From Clostridia bacterium (lineage in GTDB: Bacteria; Bacillota; Clostridia; Christensenellales; Borkfalkiaceae): a stretch of DNA of 35,701 nt. Below are positions 8,226-15,707 of the stretch, one piece after another. The stretch is from NCBI GenBank assembly GCA_017463425.1, contig JAFTPE010000039.1:1-35701 (forward strand). The letters are read 5' to 3'. Numbering within the stretch: the first letter of the stretch is position 1; each line of letters starts with the position of its first letter. Below the pieces are notes generated by a model that saw only the letters and a program-made list of their open reading frames with translations, searched no databases and had not been told where the DNA came from. The position numbers and the translations under genes were made by a program.

Positions 8226-8930
8226 TTACGGCAACAATCTCTTTGTCGTGCCTTTCAAATACACTTGACAAGGACGGAAACCCTCAGCGTATTCCGCGCC
8301 GCATTGATACCCTCTGTAACGGCTGCACGTTCTTACCATATCCGCAAAATCGATACCGTCGTGTTCGCGCATCCATTCAAGCTGGCTCTTATGACATTCC
8401 AACATTTCCAACTTCAAATCGATTTCGTCCGTAATATCCACGAATTCGGTGGGGTTGAAATTGACGCCGGCAAGCGTGTCCATATAATAGATAGGCACCA
8501 ACTTTGCAGGGTCTTTATACTTGCTCTTATAATTGGGCAAAGTAGCCGTAAAGCTGGCGTCGAACACCAATCTCGACACCGCCGTATGATCGGGCATATA
8601 ATCGTCGGGATTGTGCGTAATGATAAAATCGGGATTTGCGTATTTAATCACGTCCACCATCATATCGCGCGCCTTTTTATTGTTATCGTAAATATCCAAA
8701 TCGTCAAACCCTGCGGTAATCACTTCAATTCCAGCCAACTTCCCTGCGCTACGCGCCTCTTCCGCGCGGATTTTCGTCAATTCGTCGGGCGGTATAATAA
8801 CGTGCCCCAAATTTCCGCTGGACGCGTGGCACACGATTACCGTATCGCCGCGCTTAACGCATTTCGCCAACGTACCCGAACAAGCAATTTCTACGTCGTC
8901 GGGATGACACCCTACAGCCAATACTCTCAT
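8226..8930 (-). CDS. PIG-L family de-N-acetylase
   Basis: Zinc-dependent deacetylase of the PIG-L/LmbE family (234 aa). GCHPDDVEIACSGTL (7-21) holds zinc ligands His9 and Asp12 and the catalytic Asp11. THNPDDYMPDHTAV (105-118) holds the third zinc ligand His115. Members remove N-acetyl from GlcNAc-containing molecules such as GlcNAc-PI, diacetylchitobiose or mycothiol precursors. As first gene of the leftward operon, before a NagB-like protein, it probably opens an amino-sugar catabolic route. AAGGAG-like bases precede the ATG, and a minus-strand promoter is visible at 8963-8991. No signal peptide is present, so it acts on imported sugar. Confidence 0.9.
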   Translation of the reverse strand: MRVLAVGCHPDDVEIACSGTLAKCVKRGDTVIVCHASSGNLGHVIIPPDELTKIRAEEARSAGKLAGIEVITAGFDDLDIYDNNKKARDMMVDVIKYANPDFIITHNPDDYMPDHTAVSRLVFDASFTATLPNYKSKYKDPAKLVPIYYMDTLAGVNFNPTEFVDITDEIDLKLEMLECHKSQLEWMREHDGIDFADMVRTCSRYRGYQCGAEYAEGFRPCQVYLKGTTKRLLP

Positions 8931-8962
8931 ATCTAAATCTCCTTAAAATATTCGTTACGTAT

Positions 8963-8991
8963 ATTCTATAATAAAACGCGTGGAAAAGCAA
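8963..8991 (-). promoter_or_regulatory. Promoter of the deacetylase-aldolase operon
   Basis: On the minus strand TTGCTT (8986-8991), a 17-bp spacer and TAGAAT (8963-8968) precede the PIG-L start by about 30 bp. It is back to back with the regulator promoter at 9047-9075. Confidence 0.55.
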
Positions 8992-9046
8992 TGTCCTAAA
9001 ATCGACAAAAAGAGTAAAATAATCCACTAAATTTTATTAAAAACAA

Positions 9047-9075
9047 TTTACTTATCAAAAAAAATTTGTTATACT
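9047..9075 (+). promoter_or_regulatory. Promoter of the AraC regulator gene
   Basis: TTTACT (9047-9052), a 17-bp spacer and TATACT (9070-9075). The 10-bp palindrome TATACGTATA at 9075-9084 covers the expected transcription start and could be an operator. Confidence 0.6.
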
Positions 9076-9135
9076 ATACGTATACCCTAATTATAGCGTA
9101 TTCAACCAAAAAAGTCAATCGTAGAATGAAAATTT

Positions 9136-10014
9136 ATGAAAACTTATTACAAACACAAAATTGAAAATCTGTTAAACGTCAACAAGATTATCACGATACA
9201 TTATTTCGAGTTTGGAAAAAATTTTAAAAGTCAAGGCGAAACACACGATTTTTGGGAGCTGGTGTATGCCGATAAAGGCGATATTATCTGCACCGCAGAC
9301 GAGAAAGAATTCCTTTTAAAACAAGGGGAAATCTTTTTCCACAAACCCGACCAATACCATACGTTGTCGGCAAACGGAATCACCGCGCCCAACGTCTTTA
9401 TCATTTCGTTTGAATGTAAAAACGAGGCTATGCGGTTTTTCGAGGATAAAAAAATCGCCTTGGATAAATCGTATTTAAAATTCGTCTATCTTTTGATTGA
9501 AGAGGGCAAAAGTACGTTCAATCTCCGCCACGCCAATCCCGACACGAAAAAAATGGAACTTTTAAAAAAACCGAGCCTTGGCGGACAGCAACTGATTAAA
9601 AATTATTTGGAAATTTTGCTAATCAATCTTTTGCGGAACGAGGCGGAAAAGGACAACCCCGAAACGGTGTTTTTGTTCAAAGAAGAATTTGACAGCCGTA
9701 TCGCCAAAACCGTAATACGCTTTTTAAAAAGCAAAGTGTACGAAGAAGTGTCCATCGCGGATATCTGCGCGCAGCTTAGTTACAATAAATCGTACATATT
9801 CAAGCTCTTTAAAAAGGAAACGGGCGCGACAATTATGCAATATTTTACACAGCTTAAAATAGAAAAAGCCAAACAACTACTGCGTGAGGGCAATATGAAC
9901 GTGGCGCAAATTGCCGACGCTTTGTCGTTCGATACCCCCAATTATTTTACAAAAACCTTTAAACGTATCACTTCCCTTACCCCTATGCAATACAAAAAAA
10001 CGCACGAACGCTAA
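9136..10014 (+). CDS. AraC-family transcriptional regulator
   Basis: A 292-aa regulator with an N-terminal cupin-like sensor and a C-terminal double helix-turn-helix. The sensor shows THDFWELVYADKGD and GEIFFHKPDQYHTL near residues 35-80. The DNA-binding part covers about residues 190-290: ISIADICAQLSYNKSYIFKLFKKETG-type first HTH, then NVAQIADALSFDTPNYFTKTFKRITSLTPMQYKK as the second. It lies between the two diverging arms of the sugar locus and is followed after 62 bp by the transporter, so it very likely senses the imported sugar and activates one or both arms. The effector is unknown. The start at 9136 has only a weak ribosome site but fits the family's N-terminus. Confidence 0.9.
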   Translation: MKTYYKHKIENLLNVNKIITIHYFEFGKNFKSQGETHDFWELVYADKGDIICTADEKEFLLKQGEIFFHKPDQYHTLSANGITAPNVFIISFECKNEAMRFFEDKKIALDKSYLKFVYLLIEEGKSTFNLRHANPDTKKMELLKKPSLGGQQLIKNYLEILLINLLRNEAEKDNPETVFLFKEEFDSRIAKTVIRFLKSKVYEEVSIADICAQLSYNKSYIFKLFKKETGATIMQYFTQLKIEKAKQLLREGNMNVAQIADALSFDTPNYFTKTFKRITSLTPMQYKKTHER

Positions 10015-10076
10015 CAACGTTTTATGCAACAATGCACATATACACGAAAGCGCATACCTCGCGCAAGGAGGATTTT

Positions 10077-11426
10077 ATGATAAACGCAAATTCTTTTGGC
10101 AAACGCAATTGGTGGATTTTGATGTTGTTCGGTCTAATCGGACAAATCGCTTGGTCGGTGGAAAATATGTATTTCAACCTGTTCGTTTTTGAAACGGTTT
10201 CCCCCGATTTAAACACCGTTACCCTAATGGTGCAATTATCCGGCGTCGCCGCCACCGTAACCACCCTGCTTGCCGGCACGCTGTCCGATAAAACGGGCAA
10301 TCGGCGGAGTTTTATTGCTTACGGTTACGTCATTTGGGGCGTTACCGTCGCTCTGTTTGGCACGCTGTCGCCAAATTTGATGCAATCGGTTTTCGGCGTG
10401 GATATGCAAAAAGCCGTGTCTATCACTCTCGTTGCCGTCGTCGTGGGCGATTGCGTTATGACCGTGTTCGGTTCGACAGCCAACGACGCGGCGTTTAACG
10501 CTTGGGTTACCGACAACACACGCGCGGAATTTAGAGGAAAAGTGGAAAGCGCGCTGTCCGTTCTGCCCCTCGTGGCTATGCTAATCGTCGCAGGCGGTTT
10601 TGGAATTCTCGTCGAACTTTTGGGATATACGGGCTTGTTTATCCTGCTTGGCGCAATCATTTCCCTTTGCGGTATCGCAGGGATTTTCACCATTCAAGAC
10701 AGCCCGACGTTGGAGAAAAAAGGCACGTTAAAAGACGTCTTTTTCGGGTTTAAACCCAGCGTCGTCAAAGGCAACCCTTCTCTGTATCTCACCCTCTGTA
10801 TCGTCGGAGTGTATGGCATTGCCTGTCAAATTTTTATGCCGTACCTTATTATTTATATGAAAACGGTATTGCATTTTACCGTAATCGAATACAGCGTCGT
10901 GTTCGGTTTGGCGATCGTCCTTGGCGCAGTCATCAATCTGTGCCTTGGCCGTATCGTGGACAAATTGGATAAAACCAAACTCCTTTATATTGCCTCCGCG
11001 GTATTTGCAATCGGTTTGGCAGGTATGTATTTTGCCAATTTCGACAGCAAAACCGTTACCCTCGTTACGTTCGGAATCGCAGGATTCGTTATGATAACGG
11101 GCTATATCCTCGTTTCCGCGCTCTGTGGCGCATTGACCCGTGATTACACCCCTGCCCACGACGCAGGAAAATTGCAAGGCGTGCGTATGGTTTTCAGCGT
11201 CCTTATCCCTATGCTGCTTGGCCCTATGATCGGCAACGCCATTAATCAAACTCTTGGCGCGCCTTATCTCGACGCAGGCGCGGACATTATGACAACGCAA
11301 TATATCCCTGCGCCCGAAATCTTCCTTGCCGGCGCAATCACGGCGGTTTTGATGTTCGCTTTAATCCCTTTATTGAATAAAAAAACCAAGAACAACACCC
11401 ATTCGGAGGAAATAATATGCGATTAA
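10077..11426 (+). CDS. MFS sugar transporter
   Basis: A 449-aa integral membrane protein with about 12 hydrophobic segments, of the MFS type resembling SLC45/GPH-like sugar transporters. Segment 1 is WWILMLFGLIGQIAW. The cytoplasmic loop GTLSDKTGNRR after segment 2 is the classical MFS motif A (GxLsDrxGrR). The longest frame begins at 10032, but the ATG at 10077 has an AAGGAGGA site at 10064-10071 and gives a normal N-terminus, so I use it. The last 10 bp overlap the GH2 gene, indicating one operon. It probably imports the glycan fragment cleaved by the GH2 enzyme. Confidence 0.85.
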   Translation: MINANSFGKRNWWILMLFGLIGQIAWSVENMYFNLFVFETVSPDLNTVTLMVQLSGVAATVTTLLAGTLSDKTGNRRSFIAYGYVIWGVTVALFGTLSPNLMQSVFGVDMQKAVSITLVAVVVGDCVMTVFGSTANDAAFNAWVTDNTRAEFRGKVESALSVLPLVAMLIVAGGFGILVELLGYTGLFILLGAIISLCGIAGIFTIQDSPTLEKKGTLKDVFFGFKPSVVKGNPSLYLTLCIVGVYGIACQIFMPYLIIYMKTVLHFTVIEYSVVFGLAIVLGAVINLCLGRIVDKLDKTKLLYIASAVFAIGLAGMYFANFDSKTVTLVTFGIAGFVMITGYILVSALCGALTRDYTPAHDAGKLQGVRMVFSVLIPMLLGPMIGNAINQTLGAPYLDAGADIMTTQYIPAPEIFLAGAITAVLMFALIPLLNKKTKNNTHSEEIICD

Positions 11427-13153
11427 AAACAGCTTACACCATTCCCGATATCCCTCACGCGGAACACCCCCGCCCACAAGCAGAACGCAAACATTGGCTT
11501 TGCCTTAACGGAACGTGGAAATTGCAAAAACTCGATATTCAAAAAAACGTAGCGTTTGACGGCGAAATTCTCGTACCCTTTTCCCCCGAAACCTTAAACA
11601 GCGGTTTGGACGAAGATTTCGTTTTACAATCGGGCGAAACTCTCGTTTATACTCGTTCGTTTACGCTGGATAACAGCCTACTTCTTGGCGTTACCCTGCT
11701 CCATTTCGGCGCGGTAGACAGCGTTTGCGAAGTGTATTGTAACGGCGAAAAGGTCGGCAAACACCGCGGCGGTTTCACACCCTTTACCATGGATATTACC
11801 CACGTTGTAAAATCAGGCGAAAACCAACTGAAAATCGTATGCGCGGACGAGGCAACGCGCGACCACGGCGCAAGAGGCAAACAGAGCGACAACCGCGGTG
11901 GGATTTGGTATACCCCCCAAAGCGGTATTTGGCAAACGGTGTGGATAGAGAGTATGCCGAAAAATTATATACGGGATTTGCGTATCACGCCGAACGCGGA
12001 AAATAAAACCGTGCGTATTTCCTCACTCAGTCAAGGTGAAACACAAACGATTACCGTCTATGACGGTGAAAAGACGATTTTGCAAGCGGAATATGAAAAG
12101 GAAATCACGCTTTCTTACGATTTCACGCTATGGTCGCCCGAAAACCCGAAATTGTACGATTTCACCATCACCAACCAATCGGGCGACGAGGTAAAATCCT
12201 ATTTCGGCGTACGCTCGTTTGGCAAAACACACGATAAAAACGGCATAGCACGATTGACTTTGAACGGCAAACCCTACTTTTTCAACGGCGTTCTTGACCA
12301 AGGGTATTGGTCGGACGGAATGTTGACCTATCCTTGCGACGAGGCGGCGATAGACGAATTGCAAATGCTGAAAGATATGGGCTTTAACACCGTCCGAAAG
12401 CATATTAAATTAGAGCCTATGCGTTGGTATTATCATTGCGATAGATTGGGCTTGGTCGTTTGGCAAGATTTTGTCAACGGCGGCGGTGAATATAAATTCA
12501 CCCACGTAGCGGCGTTCCCTTTCCTCGGATTTCATCACCGCGACGACGATTATCGGTACTTTGCGCGTGAAAACGAGGGGGGCAGGTACGAGTTTATGCA
12601 GATGACAGACGAAATTATCGACAATTTATATAACGTCGTCAGTATCGGCGTTTGGGTTCCGTTCAACGAGGGTTGGGGACAATTCGATTCGGCAAAAATC
12701 ACCGAATACGTGCGTGAAAAAGACCCTACGCGCATTATCGATTCGGTCAGCGGTTGGCACGACCAAGGCGTGGACAAAACCGAACTTAGAAGTTTGCACA
12801 CCTATTATACGCCGTTAAAAGTGCCGAAAGACAGCCGACCCGTCGTATTGAGCGAATTTGGCGGCTATTCTATGAAATGCGAGGGGCATGTATTTGACGA
12901 AAGCAAAGAATTTGGCTATAAAAAATTCAACGACCCCGAAAAATTGGCGACGGCGTTGGGCGTTTTGTACCGACAAAAATTGTTACCCTTGATTAAAAAA
13001 GGCTTGTGCGGTTGTATTTACACGCAAGTTTCGGACGTAGAAGAAGAAATCAACGGATTGGTTACGTACGACAGAAAAGTGATAAAAATCCCCGTAAAAA
13101 TTATGCGCGCAATCAACGACGATATCGCCGCCGAGGCAAATAAAGTAGAATGA
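11417..13153 (+). CDS. Glycoside hydrolase family 2 enzyme (beta-glycosidase)
   Basis: A 578-aa GH2 hydrolase. It has an N-terminal jelly-roll domain (HWLCLNGTWKLQK near 30; GKHRGGFTPFTMDIT), a middle Ig-like domain and a C-terminal TIM barrel with GFNTVRKHIKLEPMRWYYHCDRLG. The acid/base Glu is in PFNEGWGQFD (Glu418) and the nucleophile Glu in LSEFGGYS (Glu480). The length is short for LacZ and fits the compact beta-galactosidase/beta-glucuronidase-like group. No signal peptide is seen, so it hydrolyses imported substrate. GGAGGA at 11405-11410 positions the start, inside the end of the transporter gene. Sugar specificity (galactoside, glucuronide, mannoside) is not decidable by eye. Confidence 0.9.
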   Translation: MRLKTAYTIPDIPHAEHPRPQAERKHWLCLNGTWKLQKLDIQKNVAFDGEILVPFSPETLNSGLDEDFVLQSGETLVYTRSFTLDNSLLLGVTLLHFGAVDSVCEVYCNGEKVGKHRGGFTPFTMDITHVVKSGENQLKIVCADEATRDHGARGKQSDNRGGIWYTPQSGIWQTVWIESMPKNYIRDLRITPNAENKTVRISSLSQGETQTITVYDGEKTILQAEYEKEITLSYDFTLWSPENPKLYDFTITNQSGDEVKSYFGVRSFGKTHDKNGIARLTLNGKPYFFNGVLDQGYWSDGMLTYPCDEAAIDELQMLKDMGFNTVRKHIKLEPMRWYYHCDRLGLVVWQDFVNGGGEYKFTHVAAFPFLGFHHRDDDYRYFARENEGGRYEFMQMTDEIIDNLYNVVSIGVWVPFNEGWGQFDSAKITEYVREKDPTRIIDSVSGWHDQGVDKTELRSLHTYYTPLKVPKDSRPVVLSEFGGYSMKCEGHVFDESKEFGYKKFNDPEKLATALGVLYRQKLLPLIKKGLCGCIYTQVSDVEEEINGLVTYDRKVIKIPVKIMRAINDDIAAEANKVE

Positions 13154-13160
13154 AACTATC

Positions 13161-13268
13161 GTCATTGCGAGCGTAACGAAGTGTAGCGTGGCAATCTATT
13201 AGATTGCTTCACCTACGGTTTGCAATGACATTCCAACTCGCCCCGTAGGGAACGGTCTTGACCGTTCC
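13161..13268. repeat. Composite palindromic repeat, left copy
   Basis: First part (13161-13229) is a cruciform-forming repeat: GTCATTGC at the left, GCAATGAC at the right, and GCAATCTATTAGATTGC inside. The second part (13245-13268) is GTAGGGAACGGTCTTGACCG plus TTCC, itself palindromic. It is matched exactly by its reverse complement at 14049-14072. GTCATTGCGAG-type palindromes are a common REP/MITE-like repeat class. Confidence 0.8.
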
Positions 13269-13280
13269 GATATAAAACCT

Positions 13281-13320
13281 AACCGAGCCGACAGGTTTCA
13301 CCCTATCGGCTCGGTTTTTT
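13281..13320. terminator. Terminator between GH2 gene and the opposing small gene
   Basis: An 11-bp stem AACCGAGCCGA (13281-13291) against 13306-13316 is followed by six Ts on the plus strand. On the minus strand the same hairpin follows the stop codon of the 145-aa gene, though its downstream tract is less T-rich. Confidence 0.85.
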
Positions 13321-13757
13321 CATTCTTCTTGAAATAATAAAATTGCCCTACATCTTAAACACAGTATTTTTAACCGTTTCAACGTTTTCTTGCTCATTAT
13401 ACCTTGCATAAATTCGTCTTTGTTTTTTATAGTGCGTTTTATCGATTTTGGTAACCGCGCATACATCTCGTCGTTCTTTTCTTCCTTTTCTTTGACCTTT
13501 ATTTTTAATTCCGCGTAATATTCCGCTTTCTCCTTTTTAATTTCTTCTCTTCGGTCTTGTATATCCAATCTTTCCCTTACCTTCGCCCAACTTGCTTTCA
13601 TCTCTTTCGACCAACCCTTGCACTCTATGATTTGGCGCGCGTATTCTTCCTGTGTTTCCCATTCGCGAGATTTTCGGCTCAGTTCCAATATTTCTTCTAT
13701 CCAAGTCAACAATTTTTTTCGGCGTTCATTCGCCATTTTTCTTTTTCTGTTCCACAT
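13320..13757 (-). CDS. Small charged helical protein, unknown function
   Basis: A 145-aa protein I do not recognise. It is dominated by Lys/Arg/Glu-rich helices with probable coiled coil at about residues 60-100 (REEIKKEKAEYYAELKIKVK). Tryptophans lie at 2, 19, 33, 49 and 57. A basic C-terminus contains CLRCR near residue 134. There is no signal peptide or membrane segment. AGAGGTAAGGT before the ATG provides a ribosome site; Met8 is an alternative start. The gene starts 24 bp downstream of an intrinsic terminator that ends a folded RNA (13782-13992) made from its own promoter, so expression would depend on read-through. The whole set lies between 24-bp inverted repeats. The basic character fits nucleic-acid binding, but that is speculation. 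Confidence 0.6.
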   Translation of the reverse strand: MWNRKRKMANERRKKLLTWIEEILELSRKSREWETQEEYARQIIECKGWSKEMKASWAKVRERLDIQDRREEIKKEKAEYYAELKIKVKEKEEKNDEMYARLPKSIKRTIKNKDEFMQGIMSKKTLKRLKILCLRCRAILLFQEE

Positions 13758-13781
13758 ACCTTACCTCTTTCGTTTTTCTGC

Positions 13782-13992
13782 AAAAAAAATGCCGTCCTCT
13801 TTCGAGAACGACACCGTAGACAATATCTTCCTCAAAAGCGCGAACTTTTCAAAACACCTTTACACGATATAGCCTCAACGGGATTCCATATAAAAGGGAG
13901 TAAGATATAATCCACCACGATTATATCCCGTTAATTGCTATATTAAAATAAAAGCGTAAAGTTCTCCTTTTTGTGTAGTTTTGAAAGTTCGC
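13782..13992 (-). ncRNA. Candidate ~210-nt structured RNA with own promoter and terminator
   Basis: On the minus strand, a promoter at 13999-14027 predicts a start near 13992. The RNA folds as a long rod by exact complementarity. P1 pairs 13978-13992 with 13840-13855 (15 bp, one bulge). P3 pairs 13956-13961 with 13858-13863. P4 pairs 13937-13943 with 13867-13873. P5 pairs 13926-13932 with 13877-13883. The tip hairpin pairs 13919-13927 with 13904-13912 (GATATAATC, 9 bp). Asymmetric internal loops of 16 and 12 nt lie on the 5' side. A 9-bp hairpin with a GAAA tetraloop (13791-13812) followed by eight Ts (13782-13789) ends it. The rod with closing stem and large internal loops recalls 6S RNA; an attenuator leader for the downstream 145-aa gene is the alternative. 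I match it to no known riboswitch or T-box motif. Confidence 0.6.
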
Positions 13993-13998
13993 ATTTTC

Positions 13999-14027
13999 AT
14001 TCTACCACTTTTTATATTTCTTGTCAA
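13999..14027 (-). promoter_or_regulatory. Strong promoter of the structured RNA
   Basis: On the minus strand TTGACA (14022-14027), an exact 17-bp spacer and TAGAAT (13999-14004). Start of transcription is expected near 13992, exactly where the long closing stem of the RNA begins. Confidence 0.8.
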
Positions 14028-14048
14028 CGATTTTTTTGTTGAAATTGT

Positions 14049-14144
14049 GGAACGGTCAAGACCGTTCCCTACAATTCTACCGTCATTGCGAGGCAGAGCC
14101 GTGGCAATCTTAGATTACTTCGTCGCTTTGCTCCTCGTAATGAC
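14049..14144. repeat. Composite palindromic repeat, right copy
   Basis: The palindromic 24-mer at 14049-14072 is the exact reverse complement of 13245-13268. It is followed by a GTCATTGCGAG..GTAATGAC cruciform repeat (14082-14144) related to 13161-13229. The order of the two parts is mirrored relative to the left copy. Confidence 0.8.
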
Positions 14145-14170
14145 AGGGGGCTTTTGTAGGAAATGTTCCT

Positions 14171-14311
14171 GTCATACCGAGCGTAGGCGTAAACCAATTT
14201 ATGTGCCACATTGTCATACCGAGCGAGCATAGCGAGTCGAGTGTATCTAATTGCAAAATTCTTTTTTTAAGATACACTCCACGCGGTTGCTATGCAACCT
14301 TGGTCGGTATG
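14171..14311. repeat. GTCATACCGAGCG palindromic repeat cluster
   Basis: GTCATACCGAGCG occurs at 14171-14183 and 14213-14225, and its complement GGTATGAC ends the unit at 14304-14311. Inside, GAGTGTATCT (14239-14248) pairs with 14270-14279. This is a MITE/REP-like cruciform with no coding capacity. Confidence 0.75.
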
Positions 14312-14391
14312 ACAACAACCTACCGTTCAACACGTACCTGCCATATTGGTTTTAAATATTTTTAATTTTTTAAAAAAATACGAACAAATGT

Positions 14392-14420
14392 TTGACTTTT
14401 TAATTTTTATCTGTTATAAT
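14392..14420 (+). promoter_or_regulatory. Promoter giving an apparently leaderless transcript
   Basis: TTGACT (14392-14397), a 17-bp spacer and a perfect TATAAT (14415-14420). The start codon at 14427 is only 6 nt past the -10 box, so transcription should begin at or next to the ATG. There is no room for a Shine-Dalgarno site. Confidence 0.75.
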
Positions 14421-14426
14421 AGTGTT

Positions 14427-15698
14427 ATGATTACGCAGGAGAAATTGACAATTTTAACCGAGAGCGCAAAATACGACGTGTCTTGTTCGTCGTCGGGGAG
14501 CAATCGGAAAAATACGGGCGGCATTGGAAACGGATACGTTTCGGGGTGTTGCCATTCGTTCACGCCCGACGGACGGTGTATTTCTCTTTTAAAAATTTTA
14601 CTCAGCAACGATTGCATTTATAATTGCAAGTATTGTCCAAACCGCTTGGACGCGGACGTACCGCGCGCCACCGCTACGCCCGACGAGATATGCGAACTTG
14701 TAATCGATTTTTACAAGCGGAATTATATCGAGGGGCTGTTTTTGTCCTCTGCGGTGTGCAAAAACCCTGATTACACTATGGAACGCCTGCTTTTAACGGT
14801 GAAAAAATTGCGGACGGAATACCATTTTCAAGGATATATACATCTCAAAGGGATTCCGCGCGCCGATTCTCTCCTTATGCAAGAAGCGGCAAAATACGCC
14901 GACAGAATGAGTTATAATATCGAATTGCCATCGGAACAGAGTCTAAAATTGCTCGCGCCGCAAAAAAGCAAGGAAAGCCTGTTGTTGCCTATGAAAGAAC
15001 TGACTCAGCAGAAAATTCGGTTTACGGAAGAAAAACGCAAGGGACAATACAAGGGGCATTTCTTGCCTGCGGGGCAAACCACGCAGATGATTATCGGCGC
15101 GTCGCCCGAACGCGACGGACAAATTTTGCGTTTGACGCAATCGCTGTATCGAAAAATGGATATGAAACGGGTGTATTATTCGTCTTACGTACCTATCGTT
15201 CGAGATTCACTTTTGCCAGATATCCCTGCGGGGCAACTGCGCGAACACAGGCTGTATCAGGCGGATTGGCTGTTGCGGTTTTACGGGTTTACGGTGGAAG
15301 AACTGCTGACGGAAAATGAAAATTTATCGACGGAATTTGACCCCAAATGCGCTTGGGCGTTGAAAAATATGCATTTGTTTCCCGTGGAAATCAACCGCGC
15401 GCCCCTTGAATTGTTGTTGCGTGTGCCAGGGATTGGCGCGAAAAACGCGCACAAAATTTTAACAGCGCGAAGATACGCCGTTTTGTCTTTCGAGGACCTT
15501 GCAAAAATGCGTGTAGCCTTAAAGCGCGCCAAACATTTTATCACTTGCAACGGCAAATTTTTCGGCGCAAAAAACGAAAACGCGGTGCGTGGTTTACTCG
15601 CCGCGGCGGAAACACAAGACAGCGCGCAGCAAATGGATTTGTTTCATTTGCTTTCCACGCCCCAAAACGCGCTTATCTCCTTACACGGGCAATTATAG
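14427..15698 (+). CDS. Putative DNA modification/repair radical SAM protein (TIGR03916 type)
   Basis: A 423-aa radical SAM protein of the family always found with a UDG-like partner. The CxxxCxxC cluster motif is at Cys63, Cys67 and Cys70 (NDCIYNCKYCPNR). The N-terminus ITQEKLTILTESAKYDVSCSSSG-like segment is characteristic of the family. A helix-hairpin-helix DNA-binding motif (LLRVPGIGAKNAHKIL) lies around residues 327-350. The longer frame from 14346 would start upstream of the promoter and contains no family sequence. The ATG at 14427 fits both family and promoter, giving a leaderless mRNA. The partner gene follows after 9 bp. The exact chemistry is unknown; a role in DNA base repair or modification is inferred from the partner and HhH. 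Confidence 0.88.
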   Translation: MITQEKLTILTESAKYDVSCSSSGSNRKNTGGIGNGYVSGCCHSFTPDGRCISLLKILLSNDCIYNCKYCPNRLDADVPRATATPDEICELVIDFYKRNYIEGLFLSSAVCKNPDYTMERLLLTVKKLRTEYHFQGYIHLKGIPRADSLLMQEAAKYADRMSYNIELPSEQSLKLLAPQKSKESLLLPMKELTQQKIRFTEEKRKGQYKGHFLPAGQTTQMIIGASPERDGQILRLTQSLYRKMDMKRVYYSSYVPIVRDSLLPDIPAGQLREHRLYQADWLLRFYGFTVEELLTENENLSTEFDPKCAWALKNMHLFPVEINRAPLELLLRVPGIGAKNAHKILTARRYAVLSFEDLAKMRVALKRAKHFITCNGKFFGAKNENAVRGLLAAAETQDSAQQMDLFHLLSTPQNALISLHGQL

Positions 15699-15707
15699 AG
15701 GCGACGT

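Noticed and set aside
7114-8268. Plus-strand frame of 384 codons over the NagB-like gene
   Set aside because: Antisense to a gene with recognisable motifs; its own sequence shows no domain and no start signal.
13782-13992. Known riboswitch or T-box
   Set aside because: No T-box AGGGUGGNACCGCG, TPP, FMN, SAM, lysine or c-di-GMP core motifs could be found in the leader.
13161-14311. Possible CRISPR array
   Set aside because: Repeats are palindromic, of three types and irregularly spaced; no regular spacers and no cas genes.
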